Source: Azoarcus sp. L1K30 (lineage in GTDB: Bacteria; Pseudomonadota; Gammaproteobacteria; Burkholderiales; Rhodocyclaceae). Taken from it: DNA of 64,000 bases. Where the stretch lies: contig NZ_JAGRRD010000001.1 of the NCBI RefSeq assembly GCF_018122735.1, positions 1,963,125 through 2,027,124 on the forward strand, in the 5' to 3' direction. The position numbers and the translations under genes were made by a program. The notes beneath the pieces are model-generated. The model saw nothing but the letters and a program-made list of their open reading frames with translations. It searched no databases and was not told where the DNA came from. Shown here in pieces: positions 1 through 8,650 of this stretch (its first letter is position 1; every line of letters starts with the position of its first letter).

Positions 1-4
1 TCGA

Positions 5-80
<76 letters not shown>

Positions 81-95
81 TTCGAAAGAGCGCGC

Positions 96-124
96 ATTAT
101 AGGCAGAGGTTTTAACGTTGTAAA
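96..124 (-). promoter_or_regulatory. Sigma-70 promoter of tRNA-Ala
   Basis: On the minus strand, TTTACA (119-124) and TATAAT (96-101) are separated by exactly 17 nt. A very GC-rich stretch (GCGCGCTC) follows between the -10 and the tRNA 5' end at 80. Such GC discriminators are typical of stable-RNA promoters under stringent control; that regulation is an inference. Confidence 0.8.
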
Positions 125-192
125 GCATCTTTTACGACTATTCAGCGACACCTGGCAAGAAAGCCGCCAGCCCGCGTCCCACCACAGCCCCA

Positions 193-1599
193 TCAAAGGA
201 GCTTTCCCGGATTCATCAGTCCGGCCGGATCGAGTGCGGCCTTGATCCGGCGCATGAGCTCGAGTTCGAGATCGCTCTTGTAGCGTCGGATCTCGTCGCG
301 CTTGAGTTGACCAAGTCCATGCTCGGCCGAAATGGAACCGCCAAGCTCGGACACGAGATCATGCACCACACGGTTTGCTTCGTCTGTTCTGGCGATGAAG
401 GCATCGTTGTCCTCTGCGTCGGCCTTTGACAGGTTGTAGTGCAGGTTACCGTCTCCAATGTGGCCAAACGCGACAACCCGGACATCGGGCCAGATTGCCC
501 GCAGCCGCTCGCCCGCTGCGACCAGAAAATGCGGAATGCGGCTGACGGGCACGGAGATGTCGTGCTTGATGCTGACACCCTCGATGCGCTGGGCCTCGGA
601 GATATTCTCTCGCAGCGCCCACAGCGTGGCGGACTGGGCAAGACTCCCCGCGACTGCTGCATCGATGACAAGCCCGCGCTCGCTGGCCGACGCCAGCTCG
701 TGCATCAGCATCTCTTCGAGCGCAGCATCCGGCAAGGTATCCGACAGCTCCACCAGCACGGACCAGAGCGCCGGCGACGACAGGGGGTCACGGGCGCCAT
801 CGATGTGCTTGAGAACGATTTCAAGCGCCGCACGTGCGACAAGCTCGAATGCCGTGATGCGGTCGCCGCACGCGGCGCGCATGCTTGCCAGCAAGGCCAC
901 GGCTGCTGCCGGGTCGGGCACCGCGACCCACGCAGTCGCCCGCGCCTGAGGCGACGGAAACAGCTTCAGCGTCGCCGCCGTGATGACACCCAGCGTACCC
1001 TCGGCACCCACGAACAGATGCTTGAGATCGTAGCCGGTATTATCCTTGCGCAATTCGCGCAGACCGTCCCAAACCCGGCCGTCAGGCAGCACGACTTCCA
1101 GCCCCAGGACGAGATCACGCATATTGCCGTACCGCAGCACCTGGACGCCGCCCGCATTGGTCGACAGGTTGCCGCCTATTTCGCAGCTGCCTTCGGACGC
1201 GAGCGACAACGGAAAGAAACGCCCTGCTCCACGCGCTGCTTCTTGCACCGCAGCCAGCTTGCAGCCGGCCTCCACGCACAGGGTGTTGTTGTCGGCATCG
1301 AGCGCACGGACGCGATTGAGCCTCGACAGGCTCAATACCACGGACTGCCCGTCGGCAAGCGGTGTCGCCCCCCCACACAGGCCGGTATTGCCTCCTTGCG
1401 GCACCACGGCAACAGCGGCCGCATGACAGGCTGCCACAACCGCCGCCACTTGCGCCGTGCTGGTCGGTCGTACCACCGCGCGCGCCGCACCCTGATACCG
1501 GCCGCGCCAGTCGACGAGATAGGGAGCAGCATCGTCCGCATCGACAAGCACGTGATCGCGGCCGACGATGTCCGTCAGCGTACGCAGAAATTCATCCAT
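193..1599 (-). CDS. FAD-binding oxidoreductase, GlcD/D-2-hydroxyacid dehydrogenase family
   Basis: The protein has 468 residues if it starts at the ATG at 1599, which is preceded by AAGGAG; the open frame runs further upstream but only over the neighbouring gene. The FAD-binding PCMH-type domain carries PQGGNTGL at residues 67-74. The C-terminal half has the GHIGDGNLH metal/substrate motif and SAEHGLG, both usual for D-2-hydroxyglutarate and D-lactate dehydrogenase-like flavoproteins. It would oxidise a D-2-hydroxyacid and pass electrons to an unknown carrier. It is the second gene after the patatin gene (11-nt gap), so the two are probably co-transcribed. The substrate cannot be decided from sequence. 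No iron-sulfur GlcF partner is present. Confidence 0.88.
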   Translation of the reverse strand: MDEFLRTLTDIVGRDHVLVDADDAAPYLVDWRGRYQGAARAVVRPTSTAQVAAVVAACHAAAVAVVPQGGNTGLCGGATPLADGQSVVLSLSRLNRVRALDADNNTLCVEAGCKLAAVQEAARGAGRFFPLSLASEGSCEIGGNLSTNAGGVQVLRYGNMRDLVLGLEVVLPDGRVWDGLRELRKDNTGYDLKHLFVGAEGTLGVITAATLKLFPSPQARATAWVAVPDPAAAVALLASMRAACGDRITAFELVARAALEIVLKHIDGARDPLSSPALWSVLVELSDTLPDAALEEMLMHELASASERGLVIDAAVAGSLAQSATLWALRENISEAQRIEGVSIKHDISVPVSRIPHFLVAAGERLRAIWPDVRVVAFGHIGDGNLHYNLSKADAEDNDAFIARTDEANRVVHDLVSELGGSISAEHGLGQLKRDEIRRYKSDLELELMRRIKAALDPAGLMNPGKLL

Positions 1600-1610
1600 C
1601 AGACGCTCCT

Positions 1611-2576
1611 TCAGGCACCCGCGTCGTCGGCCTGTCCCATGACATAGCGCAACAAAGGCCGTATGCGGGCAACCGCGGCCACCCCTTCGGCGATGGCCTC
1701 CTCCGCCCGATGATAGTCCATCAGCCCAAGCTGACCGACACGTGGTGAGATCAGCACGTCGGCCGGTTCGCCGGCGAGACGGCTGCGCGCAATGCGGACC
1801 TGCATGATGTTGATGCTGGCATTGAGGACGCTGACCAGAGACGGCAGATTCTCTTCCGGCGCCGGGTCGCCGTGACCGTTGCCCGCCGGGCCGGTCGCAC
1901 CCAATCCGAGTCGCGACAGCAGGCGGTCGCTCCAACTCGCCTCGGTTTCGCCCTCGGGGGCAGGCTCCGCGGCGCTATGCCGCCATGCCCGCCCGACGAT
2001 GTCCGAGCCCAGATCGACGGCGATGACGATATCCGCCCCCATCGCGCGGCACAGCGACACCGGCACCGGATTCACCAGACCGCCGTCGACCAGCAGGCGC
2101 CCGTCGCGCGCAACCGGCGTCATCAGGCCCGGCAGGGCGATCGAGGCGCGCACCGCTTCGGACACACTGCCGGTATGGAGCCACACTTCCCGCCCACTCG
2201 ACAGCTCCGTTGCCACGCAAGCAAAGCGCGTCGGCAAATCGGTGAAGTCACGGTCGGTGAAATTGCGCTCGAAGTACTGAATCAGCTTTTCACCCTTGAT
2301 CAATCCGCTGCGCAGACTGACGTCGAGCAAACCGATGACATCCTTCCATTTGAGCGCGTCCGCCCACTTCCGCAGCTTGCCCAACTCACCGGCGGCAGCT
2401 GCTGCGCCAACGAAAGCGCCAATCGAGCACCCGCAGATGACTTCCGGCACCACGCCCTCGTCGGCCAGCGCGTTCAATACGCCGAGGTGAGCCCAACCGC
2501 GCGCGGCGCCACTTCCCAGTGCCAACCCGATCGTCGGCCGCTTGCCGCCGCTGTGCATCATGGGAAGCGCCGTCAT
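1611..2576 (-). CDS. Patatin-like phospholipase family protein (RssA-like)
   Basis: A 321-residue protein of the bacterial patatin family. The oxyanion-hole glycine motif GSGAARG is at residues 21-27, the nucleophile serine is Ser51 in GCSIG, and the DGG aspartate motif of the Ser-Asp dyad lies near residue 165. There is no signal peptide, so it is probably cytoplasmic or membrane-peripheral. Expected activity is acyl-ester hydrolysis of phospholipids or neutral lipids. The start at 2576 follows a purine-rich GAGGTGGGG. The gene lies 61 nt after rimO on the same strand and just before the flavoprotein gene. Confidence 0.88.
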   Translation of the reverse strand: MTALPMMHSGGKRPTIGLALGSGAARGWAHLGVLNALADEGVVPEVICGCSIGAFVGAAAAAGELGKLRKWADALKWKDVIGLLDVSLRSGLIKGEKLIQYFERNFTDRDFTDLPTRFACVATELSSGREVWLHTGSVSEAVRASIALPGLMTPVARDGRLLVDGGLVNPVPVSLCRAMGADIVIAVDLGSDIVGRAWRHSAAEPAPEGETEASWSDRLLSRLGLGATGPAGNGHGDPAPEENLPSLVSVLNASINIMQVRIARSRLAGEPADVLISPRVGQLGLMDYHRAEEAIAEGVAAVARIRPLLRYVMGQADDAGA

Positions 2577-2637
2577 GCCCCACCTCGCAAGTCGCGAAAA
2601 TACTCCAACCTGTGTCTGTTGCGCCGTGCCCGGCTAG

Positions 2638-3972
2638 TCAGCCGTCGATGCGTTCGGCGTACAGATCGTGAACATCGCAATCGGTAATCCGCACCCGGAC
2701 GAAATCACCCGGCACAAGATCGTCCCCATCGGGAATGACGACCATGCCGTCTATTTCCGGTGCATCGCCTGGCGAACGCGCCAGCGCGCCCTCTTCATCC
2801 ACATCGTCGACCAGGACCGTCATCTCACGGCCGATCTTCGCCTCGAGACGTTGAGTGGAAATATCTTCCTGGAAGTCCATCAGGCGCGCCCTGCGCTCCT
2901 CGCGCACCTCATCCGGCACCGGGTCGGCCAGCTCGTTGGCGGTTGCCCCCTCGACCGGCGAATAGGCAAATGCGCCAACCCGGTCGAGCTGCGCCTGCTC
3001 CAGAAACTGCAGCAGCTGCTCGAAATCCTCTTCGGTCTCGCCGGGGAAGCCGGTTATGAAGGTTGACCGGATCGTCAGATCCGGACAGATGCTGCGCCAC
3101 TTGCGCACGCGCTCGAGCACATTCTCGGCGTTGGCCGGTCGCTTCATCGCCTTGAGAATGCGCGGACTGGCGTGCTGGAAGGGCACGTCGAGATAGGGCA
3201 GGATCTTGCCTTCCGCCATCAGCGGAACGATGTCGTCCACGCTCGGGTAAGGGTAGACATAGTGCATGCGGATCCAGATACCCAACTCACCCAGTGCATT
3301 GGCCAGATCGTACAGCCTGGTCTTGAGCGGCTTGCCGTTCCAGAAACCGGTGCGGTACTTCACATCCACACCATAGGCCGACGTGTCCTGCGAGATCACC
3401 AGGATCTCCTTGACGCCGGACTCGGCCAGCGCCTCGGCTTCGCGCATGACCTCGTGAATCGGCCTGCTGACCAGATCACCACGCATCGACGGAATGATGC
3501 AGAAGGTGCACCGGTGATTGCAGCCTTCGGAAATCTTGAGGTAGGCGTAGTGCTGAGGCGTCAGGCGAATGCCCTGGGGGGGCACGAGATCGACGAAGGG
3601 GTCATGGGGCTTGGGCAGATGCTTGTGCACGGCCTGCATCACCTCCTCCGTCGCATGCGGGCCAGTGACAGCCAGGACCTGCGGATGAGCGGACATCACC
3701 ACCCCGTCCTTGGCACCGAGGCAACCAGTCACGATCACCTTGCCGTTTTCGGCCAGGGCCTCACCAATCGCATCAAGTGACTCTTCGACCGCAGCGTCGA
3801 TAAAGCCGCAGGTATTCACCACCACGATGTCGGCATCTTCATAACTGCCCGAGATCTGATAGCCCTCGGCGCGCAGACGCGTGAGGATGTGTTCCGAATC
3901 GACCGTCGCTTTCGGGCAGCCGAGGCTGACGAAGCCGACACGCGGCACGTCAGGCGTTTTGAGGGTGGTCAT
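2638..3972 (-). CDS. rimO: Ribosomal protein uS12 methylthiotransferase RimO
   Basis: A 444-residue radical-SAM methylthiotransferase that modifies an aspartate of ribosomal protein uS12. The N-terminal UPF0004 domain holds three cysteines for the auxiliary cluster ([22 protein letters not shown]). The central radical-SAM motif is CNHRCTFC, and a TRAM-like C-terminus ends the protein. The combination [12 protein letters not shown] near the N-terminus distinguishes RimO from MiaB. The ATG at 3972 was chosen because homology starts just after it; the frame extends 18 codons upstream without similarity. It follows phaR at 50 nt, across a GC hairpin. Confidence 0.96.
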   Translation of the reverse strand: MTTLKTPDVPRVGFVSLGCPKATVDSEHILTRLRAEGYQISGSYEDADIVVVNTCGFIDAAVEESLDAIGEALAENGKVIVTGCLGAKDGVVMSAHPQVLAVTGPHATEEVMQAVHKHLPKPHDPFVDLVPPQGIRLTPQHYAYLKISEGCNHRCTFCIIPSMRGDLVSRPIHEVMREAEALAESGVKEILVISQDTSAYGVDVKYRTGFWNGKPLKTRLYDLANALGELGIWIRMHYVYPYPSVDDIVPLMAEGKILPYLDVPFQHASPRILKAMKRPANAENVLERVRKWRSICPDLTIRSTFITGFPGETEEDFEQLLQFLEQAQLDRVGAFAYSPVEGATANELADPVPDEVREERRARLMDFQEDISTQRLEAKIGREMTVLVDDVDEEGALARSPGDAPEIDGMVVIPDGDDLVPGDFVRVRITDCDVHDLYAERIDG

Positions 3973-3996
3973 ACTGGATGCGGCCTGTGGGGAAAT

Positions 3997-4016
3997 GCGC
4001 CCCTGCAAAGGGGCGC
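3997..4016 (-). terminator. GC hairpin between phaR and rimO, possible weak terminator
   Basis: GCGCCCC (3997-4003) and GGGGCGC (4010-4016) form a perfect 7-bp stem with a 6-nt loop. On the minus strand it is followed only by ATTTCC, a poor U-tract, so termination would be partial at best. Confidence 0.35.
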
Positions 4017-4022
4017 TGCACC

Positions 4023-4622
4023 TCATTTTTCGGTGCGGGTCTTTGTAACGGGCTCGGCGGTTTCCGCCTTGTCGCCCTTGTCCTGTTGCGTATACGCGGG
4101 GAACTGGAAGCCGGTGAACATGTTGCGCGTCTGGCTTTCAACCTGCTCCTGCATCTGCTGGAACATCTTCTTCGACTGCTCGACGTAAGTGCCCATCATG
4201 CTCTGCAGCGCCGGCCCCTGAAAATTCAGGAACTGCGCCCAGAGATCCTGGCTGATCGGGCTGTTCTCGCCATAGATGCCACGCGCCTGCTCCTGCAGCT
4301 TGCCCTGCATGTCGGTAAATGCCTTGATATTGTTTTCAAGGTACTTGCCCATCATCCCCTGCATCGCATTACCGTAGAAACGGATCATGTGCGACAGCAG
4401 GTCGCTGGTGAACATCGGTGCCCCACCCGCCTCTTCTTCGAGGATGATCTGCAGCAGGATGCTGCGGGTGAGATCGTCGCCGGTCTTGGCATCCACGACC
4501 TGAAAATCTTCGTTCCCAAGCACGAGCTCCTTCACGTCCGACAAAGTGATGTAGGAACTGGTGCGGGTGTCGTACAAACGACGGTTCGGGTATTTCTTGA
4601 TCAGTCGCGATTGATCAGCCAT
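4023..4622 (-). CDS. phaR: Polyhydroxyalkanoate synthesis repressor PhaR
   Basis: A 199-residue protein with the hallmark N-terminal PHB accumulation regulator DNA-binding domain ([19 protein letters not shown], residues about 9-27) and the C-terminal PHB_acc region. A long glutamine-rich, probably helical tail follows. PhaR proteins bind both DNA and PHA granules and repress phasin genes until polymer accumulates. The start at 4622 has a strong GAGGAGG Shine-Dalgarno; the 28 upstream codons in frame are not similar to the family. The gene sits downstream of the two phaB genes but has a candidate promoter of its own and follows a terminator, so it is probably separately transcribed. Confidence 0.95.
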   Translation of the reverse strand: MADQSRLIKKYPNRRLYDTRTSSYITLSDVKELVLGNEDFQVVDAKTGDDLTRSILLQIILEEEAGGAPMFTSDLLSHMIRFYGNAMQGMMGKYLENNIKAFTDMQGKLQEQARGIYGENSPISQDLWAQFLNFQGPALQSMMGTYVEQSKKMFQQMQEQVESQTRNMFTGFQFPAYTQQDKGDKAETAEPVTKTRTEK

Positions 4623-4671
4623 GGTGAAGTCCTCCTCGGCGGCGGTGGATCCGCGCTCACTTGTGTTGAAA

Positions 4672-4677
4672 ATTATA
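4672..4677 (-). promoter_or_regulatory. Candidate -10 element of phaR
   Basis: A perfect TATAAT on the minus strand lies 49 nt upstream of the phaR ATG and directly after the phaB terminator. No good -35 hexamer is visible at 16-18 nt, so the promoter may depend on an activator or be weak. Confidence 0.4.
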
Positions 4678-4692
4678 CCGCGCTGCGAAAAG

Positions 4693-4717
4693 AAAAACCC
4701 CGCCACAGGACGGGGTT
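4693..4717 (-). terminator. Rho-independent terminator after phaB (copy 1)
   Basis: On the minus strand, AACCCCG and CGGGGTT pair around a short loop and are followed by TTTTTC. It lies 32 nt after the phaB stop codon and separates this gene from phaR. Confidence 0.75.
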
Positions 4718-4748
4718 ACGCAAATCCGCGTTGTGCACGGTTGCGGCA

Positions 4749-5489
4749 TCAGCACATATGCAGGCCGCCATTGATGTTGATCGTCGCGCCGGTGATGTAA
4801 CCAGCCAGCTCGGACGACAGGTAGGCACACAGCCCGCCGATCTCTTCGGGCTTGCCCAGGCGCTTCATCGGTACCGTGTCGATAATGCCCTGACGGATGT
4901 CGTCACGGATCGCCATCACCATGTCGGTGCCGATGTAGCCCGGTGCAATGGCGTTAACGGTCACGCCCTTGGTGGCCAGTTCGGCCGCCAGCGCCTTGGT
5001 GAAGCCCAGCACACCAGCCTTGGCCGTCGAGTAGTTGGCCTGGCCAGCCTGACCCTTGACACCGTTGACCGACGAAATATTGATGATGCGACCCCATCCG
5101 CGCTCGGCCATCTTGGGCGAGACATGGTGCGTCACGTTGAACAGGCTGTTGAGATTGGTGTTGATCACCGCATCCCATTGACCCTTCTCCATCTTGGGGA
5201 AGAACTTGTCGCGGGTGATACCGGCGTTATTCACGAGGATGTCGATGGGGCCGACATCGGCTTCGATCTTGGCCACCATGGCTTTGCACGACTCATAGTC
5301 GGACACGTCCCCTTCTGCGGCGACGAAGTCGAAGCCCAGCGCCTTCTGCTGCGTCAGCCACTCGTCCATTTGCGGGAAAGCGGGCAGACAGTTGGCGACA
5401 ACCTTGAAACCGTCCTTGGCGAGGGACTGGCAGATTGCGGTGCCGAGGCCACCCATGGCGCCCGTAACGAGTGCAATTTTCTGAGACAT
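4749..5489 (-). CDS. phaB: Acetoacetyl-CoA reductase (PhaB), copy 1
   Basis: A 246-residue short-chain dehydrogenase, the same length as Ralstonia PhaB. It reduces acetoacetyl-CoA to (R)-3-hydroxybutyryl-CoA with NADPH for PHB synthesis. The Rossmann motif TGAMGGLG is at residues 9-16. NNAGITRD is in the middle, the catalytic Ser is in ISSVNG, and Tyr/Lys are in NYSTAK. The PhaB-typical end GGLHMC is present. Two adjacent ATGs exist (5492 and 5489); 5489 gives better spacing from AAAGGA and the canonical N-terminus MSQKIALVTG. It is a close paralogue of the next gene and lies in its own terminator-bounded unit. Confidence 0.94.
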   Translation of the reverse strand: MSQKIALVTGAMGGLGTAICQSLAKDGFKVVANCLPAFPQMDEWLTQQKALGFDFVAAEGDVSDYESCKAMVAKIEADVGPIDILVNNAGITRDKFFPKMEKGQWDAVINTNLNSLFNVTHHVSPKMAERGWGRIINISSVNGVKGQAGQANYSTAKAGVLGFTKALAAELATKGVTVNAIAPGYIGTDMVMAIRDDIRQGIIDTVPMKRLGKPEEIGGLCAYLSSELAGYITGATININGGLHMC

Positions 5490-5609
5490 CATCAAATCCT
5501 TTTGCAGCGAGTTATCTTTTCCGGACAGCGCAGCCTGACGCCGCATTTGTCCGCACCAGTCCTGCGGCAACGCATCAGCCACATAACGGCTACAGTATAA
5601 ACGCACTCG

Positions 5610-5624
5610 TGCAGGTGTGCTGCA
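5610..5624. promoter_or_regulatory. Inverted repeat upstream of phaB copy 1, candidate operator
   Basis: TGCAG-GTGTG-CTGCA is a perfect 5-5-5 inverted repeat, 121 nt upstream of the phaB copy 1 start. It is a few bases upstream of a TATACT-like -10 on the minus strand. PhaR proteins are known to bind TGC-rich sequences, so PhaR is the obvious candidate; this is inference. Confidence 0.3.
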
Positions 5625-5639
5625 TCGCAATAACCCGAA

Positions 5640-5672
5640 CAAAAAAAGGCCTGCCACATTCGTGGCAGGCCT
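5640..5672 (-). terminator. Strong rho-independent terminator after phaB (copy 2)
   Basis: A perfect 11-bp stem (AGGCCTGCCAC, 5647-5657, with GTGGCAGGCCT, 5662-5672) has a 4-nt loop and, on the minus strand, a run of seven U. It begins 24 nt after the stop of phaB copy 2. Confidence 0.92.
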
Positions 5673-5696
5673 CAGGCAAAAAAACGTTCAGTGGAA

Positions 5697-6437
5697 TCAG
5701 AACATGTGCTGGCCACCGTTGATCGAAATGTTGGCCCCGGTTACGAAAGCCGCCTCCTCGGAAGACAGATAGGCAACCAGACCAGCGATCTCTTCCGGCT
5801 TGCCAAGGCGTGCCACCGGAATCTGCGGCAGGATCTTGGAGTCGAGGATTTCCTGCGGAATGGCCATCACCATCTTGGTGCCAATGTAGCCCGGCGAGAT
5901 CGTGTTGACGGTCACACCACTGCGGGCAACCTCGAGCGCCAGCGCCTTGGTGAAGCCGTGCATGCCGGCCTTGGCTGCCGAATAATTGGTCTGGCCAAAC
6001 GCGCCCTTCTGCCCGTTGACCGACGACACGTTGATCACGCGCCCCCACTTGCGCTCGAGCATGCCGTCCATCACCTGCTTGGTCATATTGAAGACGGAAT
6101 CGAGGTTGGTGCTGATCACCGCATCCCAGTCCGCCTTGTTCATTTTCTTGAACGTCATGTCGCGCGTGATGCCGGCGTTATTGACCAGCACATCCACCGG
6201 CCCGACTTCCTTGGTAACCTGCTCGACACACGCCTTGCACGAATCGAAATCGGCTACATCGCAAGGAAAGGCCTTGAAGCCGTAGCCCATGTTGTTCATC
6301 GACTGCAACCACTCCGCGGCTTTCGCATTGCCGGGAGAGTGGGTCGTTACAACCTTGTAGCCCAGCGCCGCAAGCTTGATGCAGATTGCTTCGCCGAGAC
6401 CACCCATCCCGCCGGTAACCAGTGCAACTCTAGACAT
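5697..6437 (-). CDS. phaB: Acetoacetyl-CoA reductase (PhaB), copy 2
   Basis: A second 246-residue NADPH-dependent acetoacetyl-CoA reductase. It has TGGMGGLG at residues 8-15, NNAGITRD, the catalytic Ser in VSSVNG, Tyr/Lys in NYSAAK and the terminal GGQHMF. It is collinear with copy 1 and clearly homologous along its whole length, but has diverged in the substrate-loop and helix regions. Its start follows GGGAGGAG. It is 108 nt downstream of phaC and so is likely to be co-transcribed with the synthase, while copy 1 is beyond a strong terminator. No beta-ketothiolase (phaA) is in the window. Confidence 0.94.
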   Translation of the reverse strand: MSRVALVTGGMGGLGEAICIKLAALGYKVVTTHSPGNAKAAEWLQSMNNMGYGFKAFPCDVADFDSCKACVEQVTKEVGPVDVLVNNAGITRDMTFKKMNKADWDAVISTNLDSVFNMTKQVMDGMLERKWGRVINVSSVNGQKGAFGQTNYSAAKAGMHGFTKALALEVARSGVTVNTISPGYIGTKMVMAIPQEILDSKILPQIPVARLGKPEEIAGLVAYLSSEEAAFVTGANISINGGQHMF

Positions 6438-6545
6438 ATCGTATCTCCTCCCAATCGGGTGTTTCCGGGGGGGCTTTGAACCCTGCTGCAAGCGGCCCCA
6501 CCCGATCCGCCGACAGCCTTTGACTCAAACCGAACGCGGTCTGGA

Positions 6546-8288
6546 TCAGGATTTTTCTTTTACGTAACGCCCCGGAGCGGGTTCGATCGGCCCGAACTTG
6601 GCATTGCCGAGGCGGCCGCGCGCCGCGACCTGCTTGCCGCCGTAGGCCTTGAGCCATTGCGCCCAATGCACCCACCAGCTCCCTTTCTGCTCCTCGGCCT
6701 GGCTCAGCCATTCGTCCGGATCCGCTGCAGTAGACGCCCCTACCCAATAACTGCGCCGATTCTTCGATGCGGGGTTGATTGCGCCCGCGATGTGGCCGCT
6801 TGCGCCGAGCACGAAGGTCGTCTCGCCCCCAAGCAGGTTGCGTCCCAGGTAAGCACTGGCCCATGGCACGATGTGGTCCTCGCGTGCGGCCATCAGGTAG
6901 GCAGGGACATCCACCTTGCGCAGGTCGACCTTCTGGCCGAGCATCTTGAGTTTCCCCGGCACACGCAGGTTGTTCTCGAGATACATGTTGCGCAGATACC
7001 AGGTCAGGAACGGCCCCGGCAGGTTGGTCGAATCCGAATTCCAGTAGAGCAGGTCAAACGCCTTGGGCTTGTTGCCCTTAAGGTAATTGCCCACCACGTA
7101 TTGCCACACCAGGTCGTTGGCGCGCAGAAACGAGAACACATTGGCAAGCTCCTGACCCTTGAGCAGCCCGCCCTTTCCTATGGCGGCTTCACGTGCCGTC
7201 ACACTGGCCTCGTCGACCAGACACCCCAGCTCGCCGGCATCGGCAAAATCGAGCAGCGTAGTCATCAGGGTCAGGCTTGAAACAGGGTCTTCACCTCTCG
7301 CCTTGAGCACTGCCAGTGCGGAAGTCAGGATCGTGCCGCCAACACAGAAACCCAGCACGTTCGGCTTCTTCACCCGGGTGATGGCCCGCACCACCTCGAG
7401 CGCGGCAATCGGCCCTTCCTGCAGGTAGTCGTCCCAACCCTTGCGTGCTTCGTTTGCGCCCGCATTCTTCCACGACACGAGGAATACCGTATTGCCCTGC
7501 TCGACGGTGAAACGCACCAGCGAATTTTCGGGCTGGAGGTCCATGATGTAGAACTTGTTGATGCAGGGCGGCACGATCAGCAGTGGAACCTGCGCAACCT
7601 TTTCGGTCAGCGGCGAATACTGGATGAGCTGCATCAGCTCATTCTCGAACACGACAGCACCGGGCGAAACAGCGAGGTTGAGACCGACCTCGAAAGCACC
7701 GTCGTCGGTCATCGAGATACGGCCTTTCTCGAGATCCGAGATCAGGTTCTGGATGCCCTGGGTGATGCTCTCACCCTTGCTCTCGACCGCGGTCTTAATG
7801 AACTCCGGGTTGGTCGCGGCAAAGTTGGTTGGCGCCAGGGCATCGATGTATTGCCGTGTCAGGAACTGGATCCTGGACTTGGCACGACCATCCGAAATCG
7901 GCATCTCGTCGGCCACCTGTTTCAGGAAGTCCGCATTGACCAGATAGGCCTGGCGCACATAGTCGAACAGAGGACTCTCGGACCATTCGGGCGCGCTGAA
8001 GCGGCGATCACCCGGGTCGGGCTGGGCAATCTGCTGGCCGGGCTCACCGGGTTTGCGCCCGAGCATGGCCGACCACAGAGCCACATGTCTGGCGGCGAAC
8101 GCCTGTTGCATCTTGTTCAGGGCGTCGGCTTCGGGCAAGGGCAACTGCGACGCGGCCACGCCGGAAGAGTCCTGCATCGCTGCGTGCTGCTTGGCGACCG
8201 CCGAGAAAAACGTCTGTGCCATCGCCTGGCCAGCCATCAGCATGGCCTGCATGGCCCCGGGCGCCTGCTTGTCATTCGAGTCGGACAT
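6546..8288 (-). CDS. phaC: Class I poly(3-hydroxyalkanoate) synthase
   Basis: A 580-residue class I PHA synthase that polymerises (R)-3-hydroxyacyl-CoA at the granule surface. The lipase-like box is GFCVGG with nucleophile Cys315 (Ralstonia Cys319). The catalytic Asp is in REDHIVPW and the His in ASGHIAG. The length and the N-terminal variable region (about 100 residues) fit class I; no PhaE or PhaR subunit of classes III/IV is present. The start at 8288 is preceded by AGGAGGGG. It is the first gene of the minus-strand pha block. Confidence 0.96.
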   Translation of the reverse strand: MSDSNDKQAPGAMQAMLMAGQAMAQTFFSAVAKQHAAMQDSSGVAASQLPLPEADALNKMQQAFAARHVALWSAMLGRKPGEPGQQIAQPDPGDRRFSAPEWSESPLFDYVRQAYLVNADFLKQVADEMPISDGRAKSRIQFLTRQYIDALAPTNFAATNPEFIKTAVESKGESITQGIQNLISDLEKGRISMTDDGAFEVGLNLAVSPGAVVFENELMQLIQYSPLTEKVAQVPLLIVPPCINKFYIMDLQPENSLVRFTVEQGNTVFLVSWKNAGANEARKGWDDYLQEGPIAALEVVRAITRVKKPNVLGFCVGGTILTSALAVLKARGEDPVSSLTLMTTLLDFADAGELGCLVDEASVTAREAAIGKGGLLKGQELANVFSFLRANDLVWQYVVGNYLKGNKPKAFDLLYWNSDSTNLPGPFLTWYLRNMYLENNLRVPGKLKMLGQKVDLRKVDVPAYLMAAREDHIVPWASAYLGRNLLGGETTFVLGASGHIAGAINPASKNRRSYWVGASTAADPDEWLSQAEEQKGSWWVHWAQWLKAYGGKQVAARGRLGNAKFGPIEPAPGRYVKEKS

Positions 8289-8387
8289 CAGCCCCTCCTA
8301 AGGCTTGGTCGGCACAGTCACCGCTGCGCCCACCGGAATGGTGTTGCCCCAGCTACAATCGCCTTCAGCCACATCGGTCGAATCCAC

Positions 8388-8606
8388 ATGTACCTTATCG
8401 CGATTGCCTGGTTCTATGTCGCCCTGTTCGCCGCTATTTCCGATGACACCGTACTCGGCGGCGTGCTTACGTTCTTGTTCTATGGACTCGGCCCCATCGC
8501 CCTGTTCCTGTGGCTGTTCGGCTCGCCCTCCCGGCGGCGGCGCCAGAAGGCACTGGAGGCAGCCGAGGCCCTCAACGATAGAGGTGATTCAGGCGCCGGG
8601 CAATAG
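8388..8606 (+). CDS. Small membrane protein of unknown function
   Basis: A 72-residue open frame divergent from phaC. The sequence contains two hydrophobic helices (residues about 2-22 and 24-44), then an arginine-rich juxtamembrane stretch (SPSRRRR) and a short polar tail. This layout predicts a hairpin with a cytoplasmic positively charged tail. The start at 8388 was chosen because the hydrophobic reading begins there; the upstream part of the frame is antisense to phaC. I recognise no family. It might be linked to the PHA locus by position only. Confidence 0.6.
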   Translation: MYLIAIAWFYVALFAAISDDTVLGGVLTFLFYGLGPIALFLWLFGSPSRRRRQKALEAAEALNDRGDSGAGQ

Positions 8607-8650
8607 CGAATATGCGTGAAACGCCCCTAAATTGACGTTGCAGTGCGTCA

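Noticed and set aside
3978-5600. 540-codon plus-strand frame across phaR and phaB
   Set aside because: It is antisense to two well-recognised genes, crosses a terminator, and has no recognisable domain.
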